Source of the DNA: Caballeronia turbans
GTDB lineage: Bacteria > Pseudomonadota > Gammaproteobacteria > Burkholderiales > Burkholderiaceae
NCBI GenBank assembly: GCA_001544655.2
Contig: FCOD02000006.1
Location: forward strand, 1-64,000
Direction of reading: 5' to 3'
Length of the DNA: 64,000 nucleotides
Shown: piece after piece, positions 48,560 to 56,346 of the stretch
Position numbering within the stretch: position 1 is the stretch's first letter
Layout of the letters: every line of letters begins with the position of its first letter
Made by a program: the position numbers and the translations under genes
The notes under the pieces: generated by a model
Databases searched by the model: none
What the model was told of the DNA's origin: nothing
Seen by the model: the letters and a program-made list of their open reading frames with translations, nothing else

Positions 48560-49411
48560 TCACTTCACCGCGCCAAACGTGAGGCCGCGCACCAGCTGCT
48601 TCTGCGAGACCCAGCCGACGATCAGGATCGGCGCGACCGCGAGCAGCGAAGCCGCCGAGAGCTTCGCCCAGAAGAGGCCCTCCGGACTCGAGTACGACGC
48701 GATGAACACCGTCAGCGGCGCCGCGTTCGAGCTCGACAGGTTGATGCTCCAGAATGCCTCGTTCCACGACAGGATGATGAGCAGCAGACCCGTCGATGCG
48801 AGACCGGGCAGCGCCATCGGCATCAGCAGGTAGACGATTTCCTGCCACGTCGTCGCGCCGTCGATGCGGCCTGCTTCGAGAATGTCCTTCGGCACTTCGT
48901 TGAAGTACGTGTAGGCCATCCACACGGCGATCGGCAGGTTGATCAACGTGTACACGATGATGAGCCCGGACACGCTATCGAGCAGGCCCGTGTTCTTCCA
49001 CAAGAGGTAGATCGGCACGAGCACGCCGACCGACGGCATCATCTTCGTGGACAACATCCACAGGAGGACCGACTGCGTTTTCCGGGTCGGGAAGAACGCC
49101 ATCGCGTACGCGCACGGCACGGCGAGGATCAGGCAGAGCAACGTGACGCCCACCGAGATCAGCACCGAATTCCACGCGAAGCCGAAGTAGTTGCTGCGCG
49201 CAAACACTTCACGGAAGCTCTCCAGCGTCGGCGTGAAGAACAGCGACGACGAGTACGCCTGCTGCTCCGTCTTGAACGCGGTGATCGTCATCCAGAAGAT
49301 CGGAAAGAACAGCAGGATGGACACGATCCACGCGACGATGCCGGGCACCACATTCTTGGCGTGACCGAGCGCGGTGGTCCGCGGCGCGCCCGTAACCGTT
49401 TGAGTGCTCAT
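48560..49411 (-). CDS. smoG: Polyol/sugar ABC transporter permease (SmoG/MalG type)
   Basis: Second inner-membrane subunit of the polyol importer, 283 residues. Six hydrophobic helices are visible, starting with IVAWIVSILLFFPIFWMTI. The coupling motif EAGRIDGATTWQEIVYLLMP (about 193-212) is the EAA loop that binds the ATPase. Its ATG overlaps the TGA of the preceding permease (ATGA) and the HAD gene follows after ten bases, so all are cotranscribed. Substrate is inferred from the linked polyol dehydrogenases. Confidence 0.9.
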   Translation of the reverse strand: MSTQTVTGAPRTTALGHAKNVVPGIVAWIVSILLFFPIFWMTITAFKTEQQAYSSSLFFTPTLESFREVFARSNYFGFAWNSVLISVGVTLLCLILAVPCAYAMAFFPTRKTQSVLLWMLSTKMMPSVGVLVPIYLLWKNTGLLDSVSGLIIVYTLINLPIAVWMAYTYFNEVPKDILEAGRIDGATTWQEIVYLLMPMALPGLASTGLLLIILSWNEAFWSINLSSSNAAPLTVFIASYSSPEGLFWAKLSAASLLAVAPILIVGWVSQKQLVRGLTFGAVK

Positions 49412-50346
49412 GACTCGTACTCCCCTTTGAGGTTCTTCGCGAGCATTCTCACGAGGAAGAACGCGACGATGTTGGCGAGAATGACCGCGAGAATGCCGCC
49501 CGCCGATGCGAGACCGACATCGAACTGCTGCAGGCCGAGTGCGTAGATCAGGTACGACAGGTTGGTCGTCGCGGTGCCGGGGCCGCCGCCCGTCGTCGTG
49601 TAGATTTCCGCGAAGATCGACAGCAGGAAGATGGTTTCCATCATCACGACCACGGCGACCGCGCGCTTCAGGTGCGGCAGCGTGATGAAGAAGAACATCG
49701 CGAACGGACCCGCGCCGTCGATGCGCGCCGCTTCCTTCTGTTCCTGATCGAGCGACTGGATCGCCGTGAAGAGAATCAGGAACGCGAAAGGCAGCCATTG
49801 CCACGCGACGATCACGATGACCGCGAACAGCGGATAGTCGGCGAACCAGTCGATCGGCTGCATGCCCATCGAGCGCATCAGGCTCGCGATGAGGCCGTAC
49901 ACCGGATGCAGAATCATGTTCTTCCAGATGAGCGCGGAGACCGTCGGCATCACGAAGAACGGCGCGATCACGAGCAGACGCGCGATGCCCTGTCCGAAGA
50001 ACTTGCGATCGAACAGCACGGCGAGCAGCACGCCGCCCACGACCGTGATGACGAGCACCGAAATGATCAGCGTCAGCGTATGGCCGATGGATGGGCCGAA
50101 CGCCGGATCGGTGACGAGGAACTCGAAATTGTCGAAGCCCGCGAAGCCTTTGACATCGGGGTTCAGCAGGTTGTAGCGCGAGAACGAAAACCAGATCGTC
50201 ATCGCGAGCGGAATGGCCATCCACAGAAAGAGCAATCCGGTCGATGGCGCGATCAGCCATCGCACCGACTTTGCGCGCCGCTTGTCGCGCTCGGCGGCGG
50301 ACTCCTCCAGATGATGATCGGTGATGGGGGGATTCAGTTGACTCAT
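49408..50346 (-). CDS. smoF: Polyol/sugar ABC transporter permease (SmoF/MalF type)
   Basis: First permease of the polyol importer, 312 residues. After a polar N-terminus of about 30 residues come six hydrophobic helices, beginning LIAPSTGLLFLWMAIPLAMTI, and the EAA loop EAARIDGAGPFAMFFFITLP (about 214-233). It lies 67 bases after the binding-protein gene and overlaps the next permease by four bases. It pairs with that permease to form the membrane channel. Confidence 0.9.
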   Translation of the reverse strand: MSQLNPPITDHHLEESAAERDKRRAKSVRWLIAPSTGLLFLWMAIPLAMTIWFSFSRYNLLNPDVKGFAGFDNFEFLVTDPAFGPSIGHTLTLIISVLVITVVGGVLLAVLFDRKFFGQGIARLLVIAPFFVMPTVSALIWKNMILHPVYGLIASLMRSMGMQPIDWFADYPLFAVIVIVAWQWLPFAFLILFTAIQSLDQEQKEAARIDGAGPFAMFFFITLPHLKRAVAVVVMMETIFLLSIFAEIYTTTGGGPGTATTNLSYLIYALGLQQFDVGLASAGGILAVILANIVAFFLVRMLAKNLKGEYES

Positions 50347-50413
50347 CGTGTCACCTCTCGATGATGATGCCGGCGGGCCGCATCAGGCGACGCGGCCCGT
50401 GTACCGCGGAAGA

Positions 50414-51781
50414 TTACTTCTGATAGCCCGCCTGCTTCACGGCGCGATCCGCGGCGGCGTTCGCCGCCTTCAGCGCGTTGTCGACGCTCGTCTGACCCGC
50501 GACGACGCCCGCGATCGACTGGCCGACCACCGTGCCGAAGGACTGGAACTCCGGAATGCCGACGAACTGGATGCCGCTATACGGCACCTTGTGCAGCGTC
50601 GCGTCGTTCGGGTCCGCGGTTTCGATCGCCTTCAGCACGAAGTCGCCGAACGGCGCGGCCTGCTTGTACTCGGGGCGCGCGTAGGTCGACTTGCGCGTGC
50701 CCGGCGGTACCGACGCCCAGCCTTCGTCCTTGCCGACCATCTCGATGTATTCCTTCGACGTCGCCCATGCGGCGAATTTCTTCGCGGCGTCCTGCTGCTT
50801 CGACGTCTTCGGGATCGCGAGCGACCACGACCACAGCCAGTGCGAGCCCTTCGGCGTGACGGCAATCGGCGCCGCCGCGAAGCCGATCTTGTCCGACACC
50901 TGCGACTGCGACTTGTTGTAGAGCATGCCGGCGGCGACCGTCGCGTCGATCCACATCGCGCACTTGCCGGACGACATCAGCGTGAGGTTCTCGTTGAAGC
51001 CGTTCGAGCTCGCTCCCGGCGGGCCGTCGCTCTTCAGCAGATCAGCGTAGAAGCCGACTGCCTTCTTCCACTCGGGCGTGTCGAGCTGCGCCTGCCACTT
51101 CTCGTTGAACCATTCGCCGCCGAAGGTGTTCACGACCGTCGACACGAACGCCATGTTCTCGCCCCAGCCCGCCTTGCCGCGCAGGCAGATGCCGTACTGG
51201 CCCTTGGACTTGTCGGTGAGCTTGTCGGCGAACTGCTTGATCTGGTCATAGGTCGGCTGGTCGGGCATCTTGAGGCCGGCCGCCTGGAACAGATCCTTGC
51301 GGTAATACGTCATCGAGCTTTCGACGTAGAACGGCAGCGCATAAAGCACGCCGCCGGACGAGAGGCCGTCGCGCGCGGTTTTCACGACGTCGTCGAGATC
51401 GTAGTTGGCGGGCAGGCCGGTCATCGGCGAGAGCCAGCCGCGCTTGCCCCATTGCGGCGCCTCATACGTGCCGATGGTGATCACGTCGAACTGGCCGCTG
51501 TTGGTCGTGATGTCGGTCGTCGCGCGCTGACGCAGCACGTTCTCTTCGAGGATCACCCATTTCAGCTGGATGTCCGGATTGGCCTTCTCGAAGGCCGGGG
51601 CGAGCTTCTTCAACTCGATCATGTCCGGGTTGTTCAACGTCGCGATCGTGATGGTCGACGCGGCATGCGCCGACAGCGGCACGAGCGCGGCGGCGGCCAG
51701 CGCGGCCGACAGCGCCCCGGTCACGAACGGGGCGCGACGTGCGCGCGGTTGTGCTCGAACGATACGTTGGGTGCGTTTCAT
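50414..51781 (-). CDS. smoE: Polyol/sugar ABC transporter substrate-binding protein
   Basis: Periplasmic receptor of the polyol importer, 455 residues, of the family 1 extracellular sugar-binding proteins. A basic N-terminus and a hydrophobic segment ending in SAHA (about residue 41) form the signal peptide. The mature domain begins STITIATLNNPDMIELKKL and carries the family's conserved segments such as YALPFYVESSMTYYRKDLF. The start at 51781 is supported by AAGGAG at a good distance; codons further upstream are Arg-rich. It has its own promoter (51981-52008) as well as read-through from the sorbitol dehydrogenase gene. Confidence 0.9.
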   Translation of the reverse strand: MKRTQRIVRAQPRARRAPFVTGALSAALAAAALVPLSAHAASTITIATLNNPDMIELKKLAPAFEKANPDIQLKWVILEENVLRQRATTDITTNSGQFDVITIGTYEAPQWGKRGWLSPMTGLPANYDLDDVVKTARDGLSSGGVLYALPFYVESSMTYYRKDLFQAAGLKMPDQPTYDQIKQFADKLTDKSKGQYGICLRGKAGWGENMAFVSTVVNTFGGEWFNEKWQAQLDTPEWKKAVGFYADLLKSDGPPGASSNGFNENLTLMSSGKCAMWIDATVAAGMLYNKSQSQVSDKIGFAAAPIAVTPKGSHWLWSWSLAIPKTSKQQDAAKKFAAWATSKEYIEMVGKDEGWASVPPGTRKSTYARPEYKQAAPFGDFVLKAIETADPNDATLHKVPYSGIQFVGIPEFQSFGTVVGQSIAGVVAGQTSVDNALKAANAAADRAVKQAGYQK

Positions 51782-51980
51782 TGGGTTCGTCTCCTTTTTG
51801 TTTGCACGGACACGGCGGACAGTCTCATGCATGACCGCAAGCGCCGTGTATGCCGCTGCCTGCTTTTGAGGGTGCGCGATCGGGGATCGCGTGGTTGCCG
51901 GGTTGATCCTTTGCCGCGCCTGCCTCCGTCGTCGTAGAGGTTCGGTTTTCACGCGCACGCATTCGCCGCGACGCCGTTTC

Positions 51981-52008
51981 ACTATAGACGGTGCCTGCCG
52001 CGCTGCAA
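51981..52008 (-). promoter_or_regulatory. Probable internal promoter of the binding-protein gene
   Basis: On the minus strand TTGCAG (52003-52008), a 16-base spacer and TATAGT (51981-51986) form a plausible sigma-70 promoter. It lies in the 255-base gap between sorbitol dehydrogenase and the binding-protein gene and would give extra transcription of the most abundant subunit. Confidence 0.5.
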
Positions 52009-52036
52009 GCCGCATGGCGTGCGGGCGTGGAGCGCG

Positions 52037-52810
52037 TCAACTCATCCAGTTGCCGCCGTCGACGTTGATTGTCTGAGCGGTGATGTAATCCGAATCCGAT
52101 GACGCCAGAAAGAGCGCCGCCCCTGTGAGGTCCGCGGGCACGCCCATGCGCCCGAGCGGCACTTCCTCGCCGACGAGCCGCTTCTTCTCGCCAAGCGGCC
52201 GGTTCTCGTAGCGCGCGAAGAGCGCGTCGACTTCGTTCCACATCGGGGTATCGACGACGCCCGGCGCGATGCCGTTCACGTTGATGCGTTCCCTGGCGAG
52301 CGCGAGCGCCGCCGACTGCGTATAGCTGATCACCGCCGCCTTGGTCGCGCAGTAATGCGACACGAGCGCCTCGCCGCGCCGTCCGGCTTGCGATGACATA
52401 TTGATGATCTTGCCGCCACGCCCCTGCTCGACCATGCACTTGGCGACCGCCTGCATCAGAAAGAACATGCCTTTGACGTTGACCGCGAACAGGCGGTCGT
52501 ACACGTCCCAGGATTCATCGAGGATCGGGCGCATGTCGAAGAGCGCCGCGTTATTGAAGAGAATGTCGATGCCTCCAAAACGCTCGACCGTGCGCGCCAC
52601 GATGCGCGCGATCTCTTCACGCTGCGTGACGTCGGCCTTGAGCGCGAGCATGCGCGCGCCGACGTCCGCGAAGCGCTGCGCCATGTCGTGTTCGTCTTTC
52701 ACGTCGACGGCGACGACCTGCGCACCTTCCTCCAGATAGCGCCGCGCGACCGCTTCGCCGATGCCGCTCGCGGCACCCGTAATGACCGCGACCTTGTCTG
52801 TCAGTCTCAC
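52037..52810 (-). CDS. smoS: Sorbitol dehydrogenase, short-chain dehydrogenase family
   Basis: Oxidises sorbitol (D-glucitol) to D-fructose and possibly galactitol or L-iditol, using NAD. The 257-residue protein has the SDR nucleotide motif TGAASGIGEAV (about residues 11-21), NNAA near residue 88, the catalytic Ser in NMSSQAG and YCATK (about 153-157), and the PGVVDTPMW segment. Pattern and operon content match SmoS/PolS of the Rhodobacter polyol system. It is first in a minus-strand operon with binding protein, two permeases, HAD and ATPase, behind a promoter with the shared palindrome. Confidence 0.87.
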   Translation of the reverse strand: MRLTDKVAVITGAASGIGEAVARRYLEEGAQVVAVDVKDEHDMAQRFADVGARMLALKADVTQREEIARIVARTVERFGGIDILFNNAALFDMRPILDESWDVYDRLFAVNVKGMFFLMQAVAKCMVEQGRGGKIINMSSQAGRRGEALVSHYCATKAAVISYTQSAALALARERINVNGIAPGVVDTPMWNEVDALFARYENRPLGEKKRLVGEEVPLGRMGVPADLTGAALFLASSDSDYITAQTINVDGGNWMS

Positions 52811-52863
52811 CGATGTCTCCGATTCCTTCGATCGCCGTTCGTGTGAGCGAACGCTCTGCGAAT

Positions 52864-52917
52864 GAACAATTGCTCTTTGTTTGATCGAATGATCGGCGTT
52901 GCACGCGGTCGTGTCAA
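52864..52917 (-). promoter_or_regulatory. Promoter and operator of the sorbitol operon
   Basis: On the minus strand TTGACA (52912-52917), a 17-base spacer and GATCAT (52889-52894) are followed by the palindrome GAGCAATTGTTC (52864-52875). Between -10 and palindrome the sequence TCGATCAA and the spacing are the same as upstream of dalD. The operator lies about 55-65 bases before the sorbitol dehydrogenase start. Confidence 0.72.
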
Positions 52918-53066
52918 GGCGTCGGCACAGGTTTCGATGTTGCGTCGCGCAAACGTGGGAAAGGTCGGGAAAACCCGTGTAGCAACGGGTCGGAGAGCCA
53001 AGCGCGGTATCACGCGGGCGGCACTACAGACGGTTCAGCACAATTCTAGTTCTCGCATGTCAACGC

Positions 53067-53084
53067 GATACGTTATATCATTTC
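53067..53084 (+). promoter_or_regulatory. Zur-type box upstream of zur-znuABC
   Basis: GATACGTTATATCATTTC matches the Zur palindrome consensus GAAATGTTATAACATTTC, as I recall it, at 15 of 18 positions. It lies 79 bases before the zur start, so the operon is probably autorepressed when zinc is plentiful. Confidence 0.6.
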
Positions 53085-53162
53085 CAAATCGTCCGACGAG
53101 CGGCACGCCCGCTCACGGTTCAACCCCTTGCACGGGTCGCGTCCCGACGCGGCCGAGATGAC

Positions 53163-53621
53163 ATGACCGCATCCGTCGAAACCATGCTGGCCCGCGCCGA
53201 AGCGCTCAGCGTCGAGCGCGGCGTCGCGCTCACGCCGCTGCGCCGCCAGGTCTACGAACTCGTGCTGAAGGCGCACAAGCCGATCGGCGCCTACGACCTC
53301 ATCGACGTGATGGAGCCGCAGCGCGGCGCGCGCGTGCCGCCGACCACCGTCTATCGCGCGCTGGAATTTCTCGTCGAGAACGGCTTCGTGCATCGCATCG
53401 AGTCGAAGAACGCGTTCATCGCGTGCTGCGACGCGGGCAAGCCGCACGAAAGCCAGTTCCTCATCTGCGACGAATGCGGCGCGACGCTCGAAATCCAGGG
53501 CCGCGAGCTCGCTTCGTCGCTGTCCGCGAGCCCGCCGGCGCACGGCTTTCAGGTGCATCACCAGGTCGTGGAATTGAGCGGGCTGTGCGCCGATTGCCAG
53601 CGCAAACATCGCGACGCCTGA
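53163..53621 (+). CDS. zur: Zinc uptake regulator Zur (Fur family)
   Basis: Zinc-sensing repressor of zinc uptake genes, 152 residues. The winged-helix domain contains TPLRRQVYELVLKAHKPIGAYDL and VPPTTVYRALEFLVENGFV (about residues 21-80), and the C-terminal part has FLICDECGATLEI and SGLCADCQ, two CxxC pairs that hold the structural zinc, with His residues (GFQVHHQV) for sensing. The two CxxC motifs and the linkage to a metal ABC importer point to Zur rather than Fur. It is first gene of the operon and probably autoregulated through the box at 53067. Confidence 0.92.
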   Translation: MTASVETMLARAEALSVERGVALTPLRRQVYELVLKAHKPIGAYDLIDVMEPQRGARVPPTTVYRALEFLVENGFVHRIESKNAFIACCDAGKPHESQFLICDECGATLEIQGRELASSLSASPPAHGFQVHHQVVELSGLCADCQRKHRDA

Positions 53622-53661
53622 TTCGCTTCGCTCGAGAACGACTCATCCAGAAAGGAAATCG

Positions 53662-54543
53662 ATGAAATTCGCGCACATCCTGACCTGCTTCGCCATCGCA
53701 CTCGGCTTGTGCAATACGGCATCCGCGCAGACCGCGCGCGTGCCGGTCGTCGCGGCGGAGAACTTCTACGGCGACGTCATCCGGCAGCTCGGCGGCGATC
53801 ACGTGCAGGTGACGAGCATCCTCAGCAATCCGGACGAAGACCCGCATCTCTTCGAAGCGAGCCCGAAAACCGCGCGCGCATTGCAGCACGCGGCCCTCGT
53901 CGTCTATAACGGCGCGGACTACGATCCGTGGATGGACAAGTTGCTCGCCGTATCGAAGAGCAACGACAAGCGCACGGTGATCGTCGTGGCGAAGCTCGTC
54001 GGCAGGAAGGCCGGTGACAATCCGCACCTCTGGTACGACCCGGCGACGATGCCCGCCGTCGCGAAGGCAGTGAGCGCATATCTCGTGAGCGCCGACCCGT
54101 CGCACAAAAGCGATTACGACGCGCGCCTCGCGGCCTTCCTCGGTTCGATGAAGCCGATCGACTCGACCGTCGCGCAGTTGAAGACGCACTACAAGGGCGT
54201 GCCCGTCACCGCGACCGAGCCGGTGTTCGGCTACATGGCCGATGCCATCGGCTTCGAGATGCGCAACCTGCGCTTTCAAATGGCATCGATGAACGAGACC
54301 GAGCCGAGCGCCGCCGATATCGCCGCGTTCGAAAAGGATCTGCGCGAGCGCCGGGTGCACGTGCTCATCTACAACAGCCAGGCCACGGGCGCGCTGACGA
54401 AGCGCATGCTCAACATCGCAAAGGATGCACATGTGCCGAGCATCAGCGTGACCGAAACCCTGCCCGCAAAAGAGACCTATCAGCAATGGATGCAGTCGCA
54501 ACTCGACACGCTGTCGGGCGCGCTGCAAGGATGGCAGCGATGA
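53662..54543 (+). CDS. znuA: Zinc/metal ABC transporter, periplasmic binding protein
   Basis: Captures metal in the periplasm for the importer, 293 residues. A signal peptide ends at ASAQ (about residue 23). Metal ligands are visible in DEDPHLFEAS (His, about 62), NPHLWYDP (His, about 119) and TEPVFGYM. At that last site typical ZnuA has His, but here it is Glu, as in Mn-binding relatives. The His-rich loop of classic ZnuA is also missing, while the ATPase next door has a His-rich tail. Linkage to zur argues for zinc, but manganese or broader specificity is possible. It starts 40 bases after zur and overlaps the ATPase gene by four bases. Confidence 0.88.
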   Translation: MKFAHILTCFAIALGLCNTASAQTARVPVVAAENFYGDVIRQLGGDHVQVTSILSNPDEDPHLFEASPKTARALQHAALVVYNGADYDPWMDKLLAVSKSNDKRTVIVVAKLVGRKAGDNPHLWYDPATMPAVAKAVSAYLVSADPSHKSDYDARLAAFLGSMKPIDSTVAQLKTHYKGVPVTATEPVFGYMADAIGFEMRNLRFQMASMNETEPSAADIAAFEKDLRERRVHVLIYNSQATGALTKRMLNIAKDAHVPSISVTETLPAKETYQQWMQSQLDTLSGALQGWQR

Positions 54544-55421
54544 CCGCCGCCGCAACCACGCAAGCCGCGCTCGAAGTCGATCGCGTGACCCTCGCGCTCG
54601 GCGGGCGCGAGATTCTCAACGACGCGAGCTTCACGGTCCGCAACGGCGAGTTCATCGGCGTGCTCGGGCCGAACGGCGCAGGCAAGACCACGCTGATGCG
54701 CGCGCTGCTTGGCCTCGTGCCGCTAAAAAGCGGGTCGATCCGTGTGAACGGCGAAACGGTCGTGCGCGGCAATGCATCCATTGGTTACATGCCGCAGATT
54801 CGCACCGGACTCGCCAACCGGCGCGTGCTGGGCCGCGATTTCGTCGCGATGGCCGCCGACGGGCATCACTGGGGCCTGCCGCATCGCAACGCGCGCATTC
54901 GCGCCGATGTCGAGCGCGTGCTCGAACTCGTCGGCGCGCATCAACTGGCTTCGCGTCCGTTGTCGGAACTGTCGGGCGGCGAGCGCCAGCGTCTGCTGCT
55001 CGCGCAGTGTCTGCTCGGCAATCCGCGGCTCCTGCTGCTCGACGAGCCGCTCATCAGTCTCGATCCGCGTCATCAGACGGGCGTCGTCGAACTCGTGCGG
55101 CGCGTTCAGCGCGAACTGAACATCACCGTGCTGTTCTCGGCGCACGAGCTCAATCCGCTGCTGAATTCACTCGACCGCGTGCTCTATCTCGGCAGCGGGC
55201 GCGCCGCGCTCGGCACCGTCGACGAAGTCATCTCGAGGCCCGTGTTGTCGCGCCTGTACGGTTCGCCCATCGACGTGATGCGCGTGAACGGCCGCATCTT
55301 CGTGATGTCGGGCGATGTCGAGATCGACAAGCTCGATCACGCTCATGAAGAAGGCGGGGAGCATGAGCACGAACACGAGCATGACCATGCGCACGGTCAC
55401 GGCCACAGCCACGCCAAATAG
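54540..55421 (+). CDS. znuC: Zinc/metal ABC transporter ATPase with His-rich tail
   Basis: ATPase of the metal importer, 293 residues. Walker A is GPNGAGKTT (about 42-50), signature ELSGGERQRL and Walker B LLLLDEPLISLD, with the His switch in FSAHELN. After residue 262 comes a tail rich in His and acidic residues (HAHEEGGEHEHEHEHDHAHG and on to HSHAK, about 263-293), encoded by short tandem-like repeats. Such tails usually occur on periplasmic binding proteins; on the cytoplasmic ATPase it may store or sense zinc. The ATG overlaps the binding-protein stop; a slightly earlier ATG at 54531 is also possible. Confidence 0.9.
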   Translation: MTAAATTQAALEVDRVTLALGGREILNDASFTVRNGEFIGVLGPNGAGKTTLMRALLGLVPLKSGSIRVNGETVVRGNASIGYMPQIRTGLANRRVLGRDFVAMAADGHHWGLPHRNARIRADVERVLELVGAHQLASRPLSELSGGERQRLLLAQCLLGNPRLLLLDEPLISLDPRHQTGVVELVRRVQRELNITVLFSAHELNPLLNSLDRVLYLGSGRAALGTVDEVISRPVLSRLYGSPIDVMRVNGRIFVMSGDVEIDKLDHAHEEGGEHEHEHEHDHAHGHGHSHAK

Positions 55422-55431
55422 AAAAAGCACA

Positions 55432-56220
55432 ATGTTCGAATACGACTTCATGGTGAATGCGTTCGCGGCGTCGGGGATGGTCGCGGTGCTGTCGGGAATC
55501 GTCGGGTACTTTCTCGTGTTGCGCGGGCAGACCTTCGCGGGTCACGCGCTGTCGCACGTCGGCTTCACCGGCGCGACGGGCGCGGTGCTGCTCGGCATGC
55601 CGCCGCTCTGGGGGATGGTGGGCTTCACGCTCGCGGCCGGCGTCGGCATGGGCGCGCTCGGCGAACGCCTCTCGGGCCGCGATGTGGCGATCGGCGTGAT
55701 TCTTTCGCTATCGCTCGGCTTCGGCCTGTTGTTTCTGCACTTCTTCACCGCGTATGCGACGCAGGCCACGGCGCTGCTTTTCGGCAACGTGCTTGGCGTG
55801 AGCCATGAGACGCTCGTCGTGCTGGCGGGTCTCGCCATCGTGAGTCTGGGCGCGCTCGGCTTCATCATGCGGCCTTTGCTGTTTGCGTCCTTGCAGCCGG
55901 AGCTTGCGGAAGCCAAGGGTGTGTCGTTGCGGCTCGTTTCCGTGCTGTTTCTGGCGATCACCGCGCTCGCGGTTGCGGCGTGCACGCAGATCGTGGGCGT
56001 GCTGCTCGTGTTCGCGTTGATGGTCGGGCCGGCGGCCGCGGCGCAGAACGTGACGACGCGGTTATCGTCGGGGCTGGTGCTCGCGGCATTGTTTGCGCTC
56101 GGGCAGGCGTGGGTCGGGCTTACTCTCGCCTACTACACCGACTGGCCGACGAGCTTCTGGATCACGATGCTCGCCGCAATCGTGCATGGCGGCAGTCTGC
56201 TTGCGCGGCGCGGGAATTGA
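55432..56220 (+). CDS. znuB: Zinc/metal ABC transporter permease
   Basis: Membrane channel of the metal importer, 262 residues, with seven to eight hydrophobic helices of the ABC-3 family. The start reads MFEYDFMVNAFAASGMVAVL, and GQTFAGHALSHVGFTGATGA (about residues 37-56) is a family landmark, as is VFALMVGPAAAAQ near residue 198. It begins ten bases after the ATPase stop. Earlier in-frame codons translate the His-rich region in another frame and are not part of it. A short G/T tandem and a miniature repeat element follow. Confidence 0.92.
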   Translation: MFEYDFMVNAFAASGMVAVLSGIVGYFLVLRGQTFAGHALSHVGFTGATGAVLLGMPPLWGMVGFTLAAGVGMGALGERLSGRDVAIGVILSLSLGFGLLFLHFFTAYATQATALLFGNVLGVSHETLVVLAGLAIVSLGALGFIMRPLLFASLQPELAEAKGVSLRLVSVLFLAITALAVAACTQIVGVLLVFALMVGPAAAAQNVTTRLSSGLVLAALFALGQAWVGLTLAYYTDWPTSFWITMLAAIVHGGSLLARRGN

Positions 56221-56245
56221 GGGTTTGGGTTTGGGTTTGGGTTTG
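56219..56245. repeat. GGGTTT tandem repeat
   Basis: Four head-to-tail copies of GGGTTT directly after the znuB stop, continuing into related G/T sequence up to the miniature inverted-repeat element. The function is unknown; it may simply be slippage-prone non-coding DNA. Confidence 0.7.
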
Positions 56246-56265
56246 CTTTTGGTTTTGTTTTCGCT

Positions 56266-56334
56266 GGATCCCGTTAGGGTATCGGTCTATTAGCACTGCC
56301 CCTGTGCTAATAAACCAACAAGAAAACGGGATCC
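56266..56334. repeat. Miniature version of the inverted-repeat element
   Basis: A 69-base sequence with tips GGATCCCGTT and AACGGGATCC. It retains only the outermost parts of the two arms of the larger elements (TATTAGCAC, GCCCCT, GTGCTAATAAACCAACA) joined to form a compact hairpin; the rest of the arms and the whole core are missing. It lies between convergent znuB and fghA. Confidence 0.8.
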
Positions 56335-56346
56335 GCCGAAAAAAAA

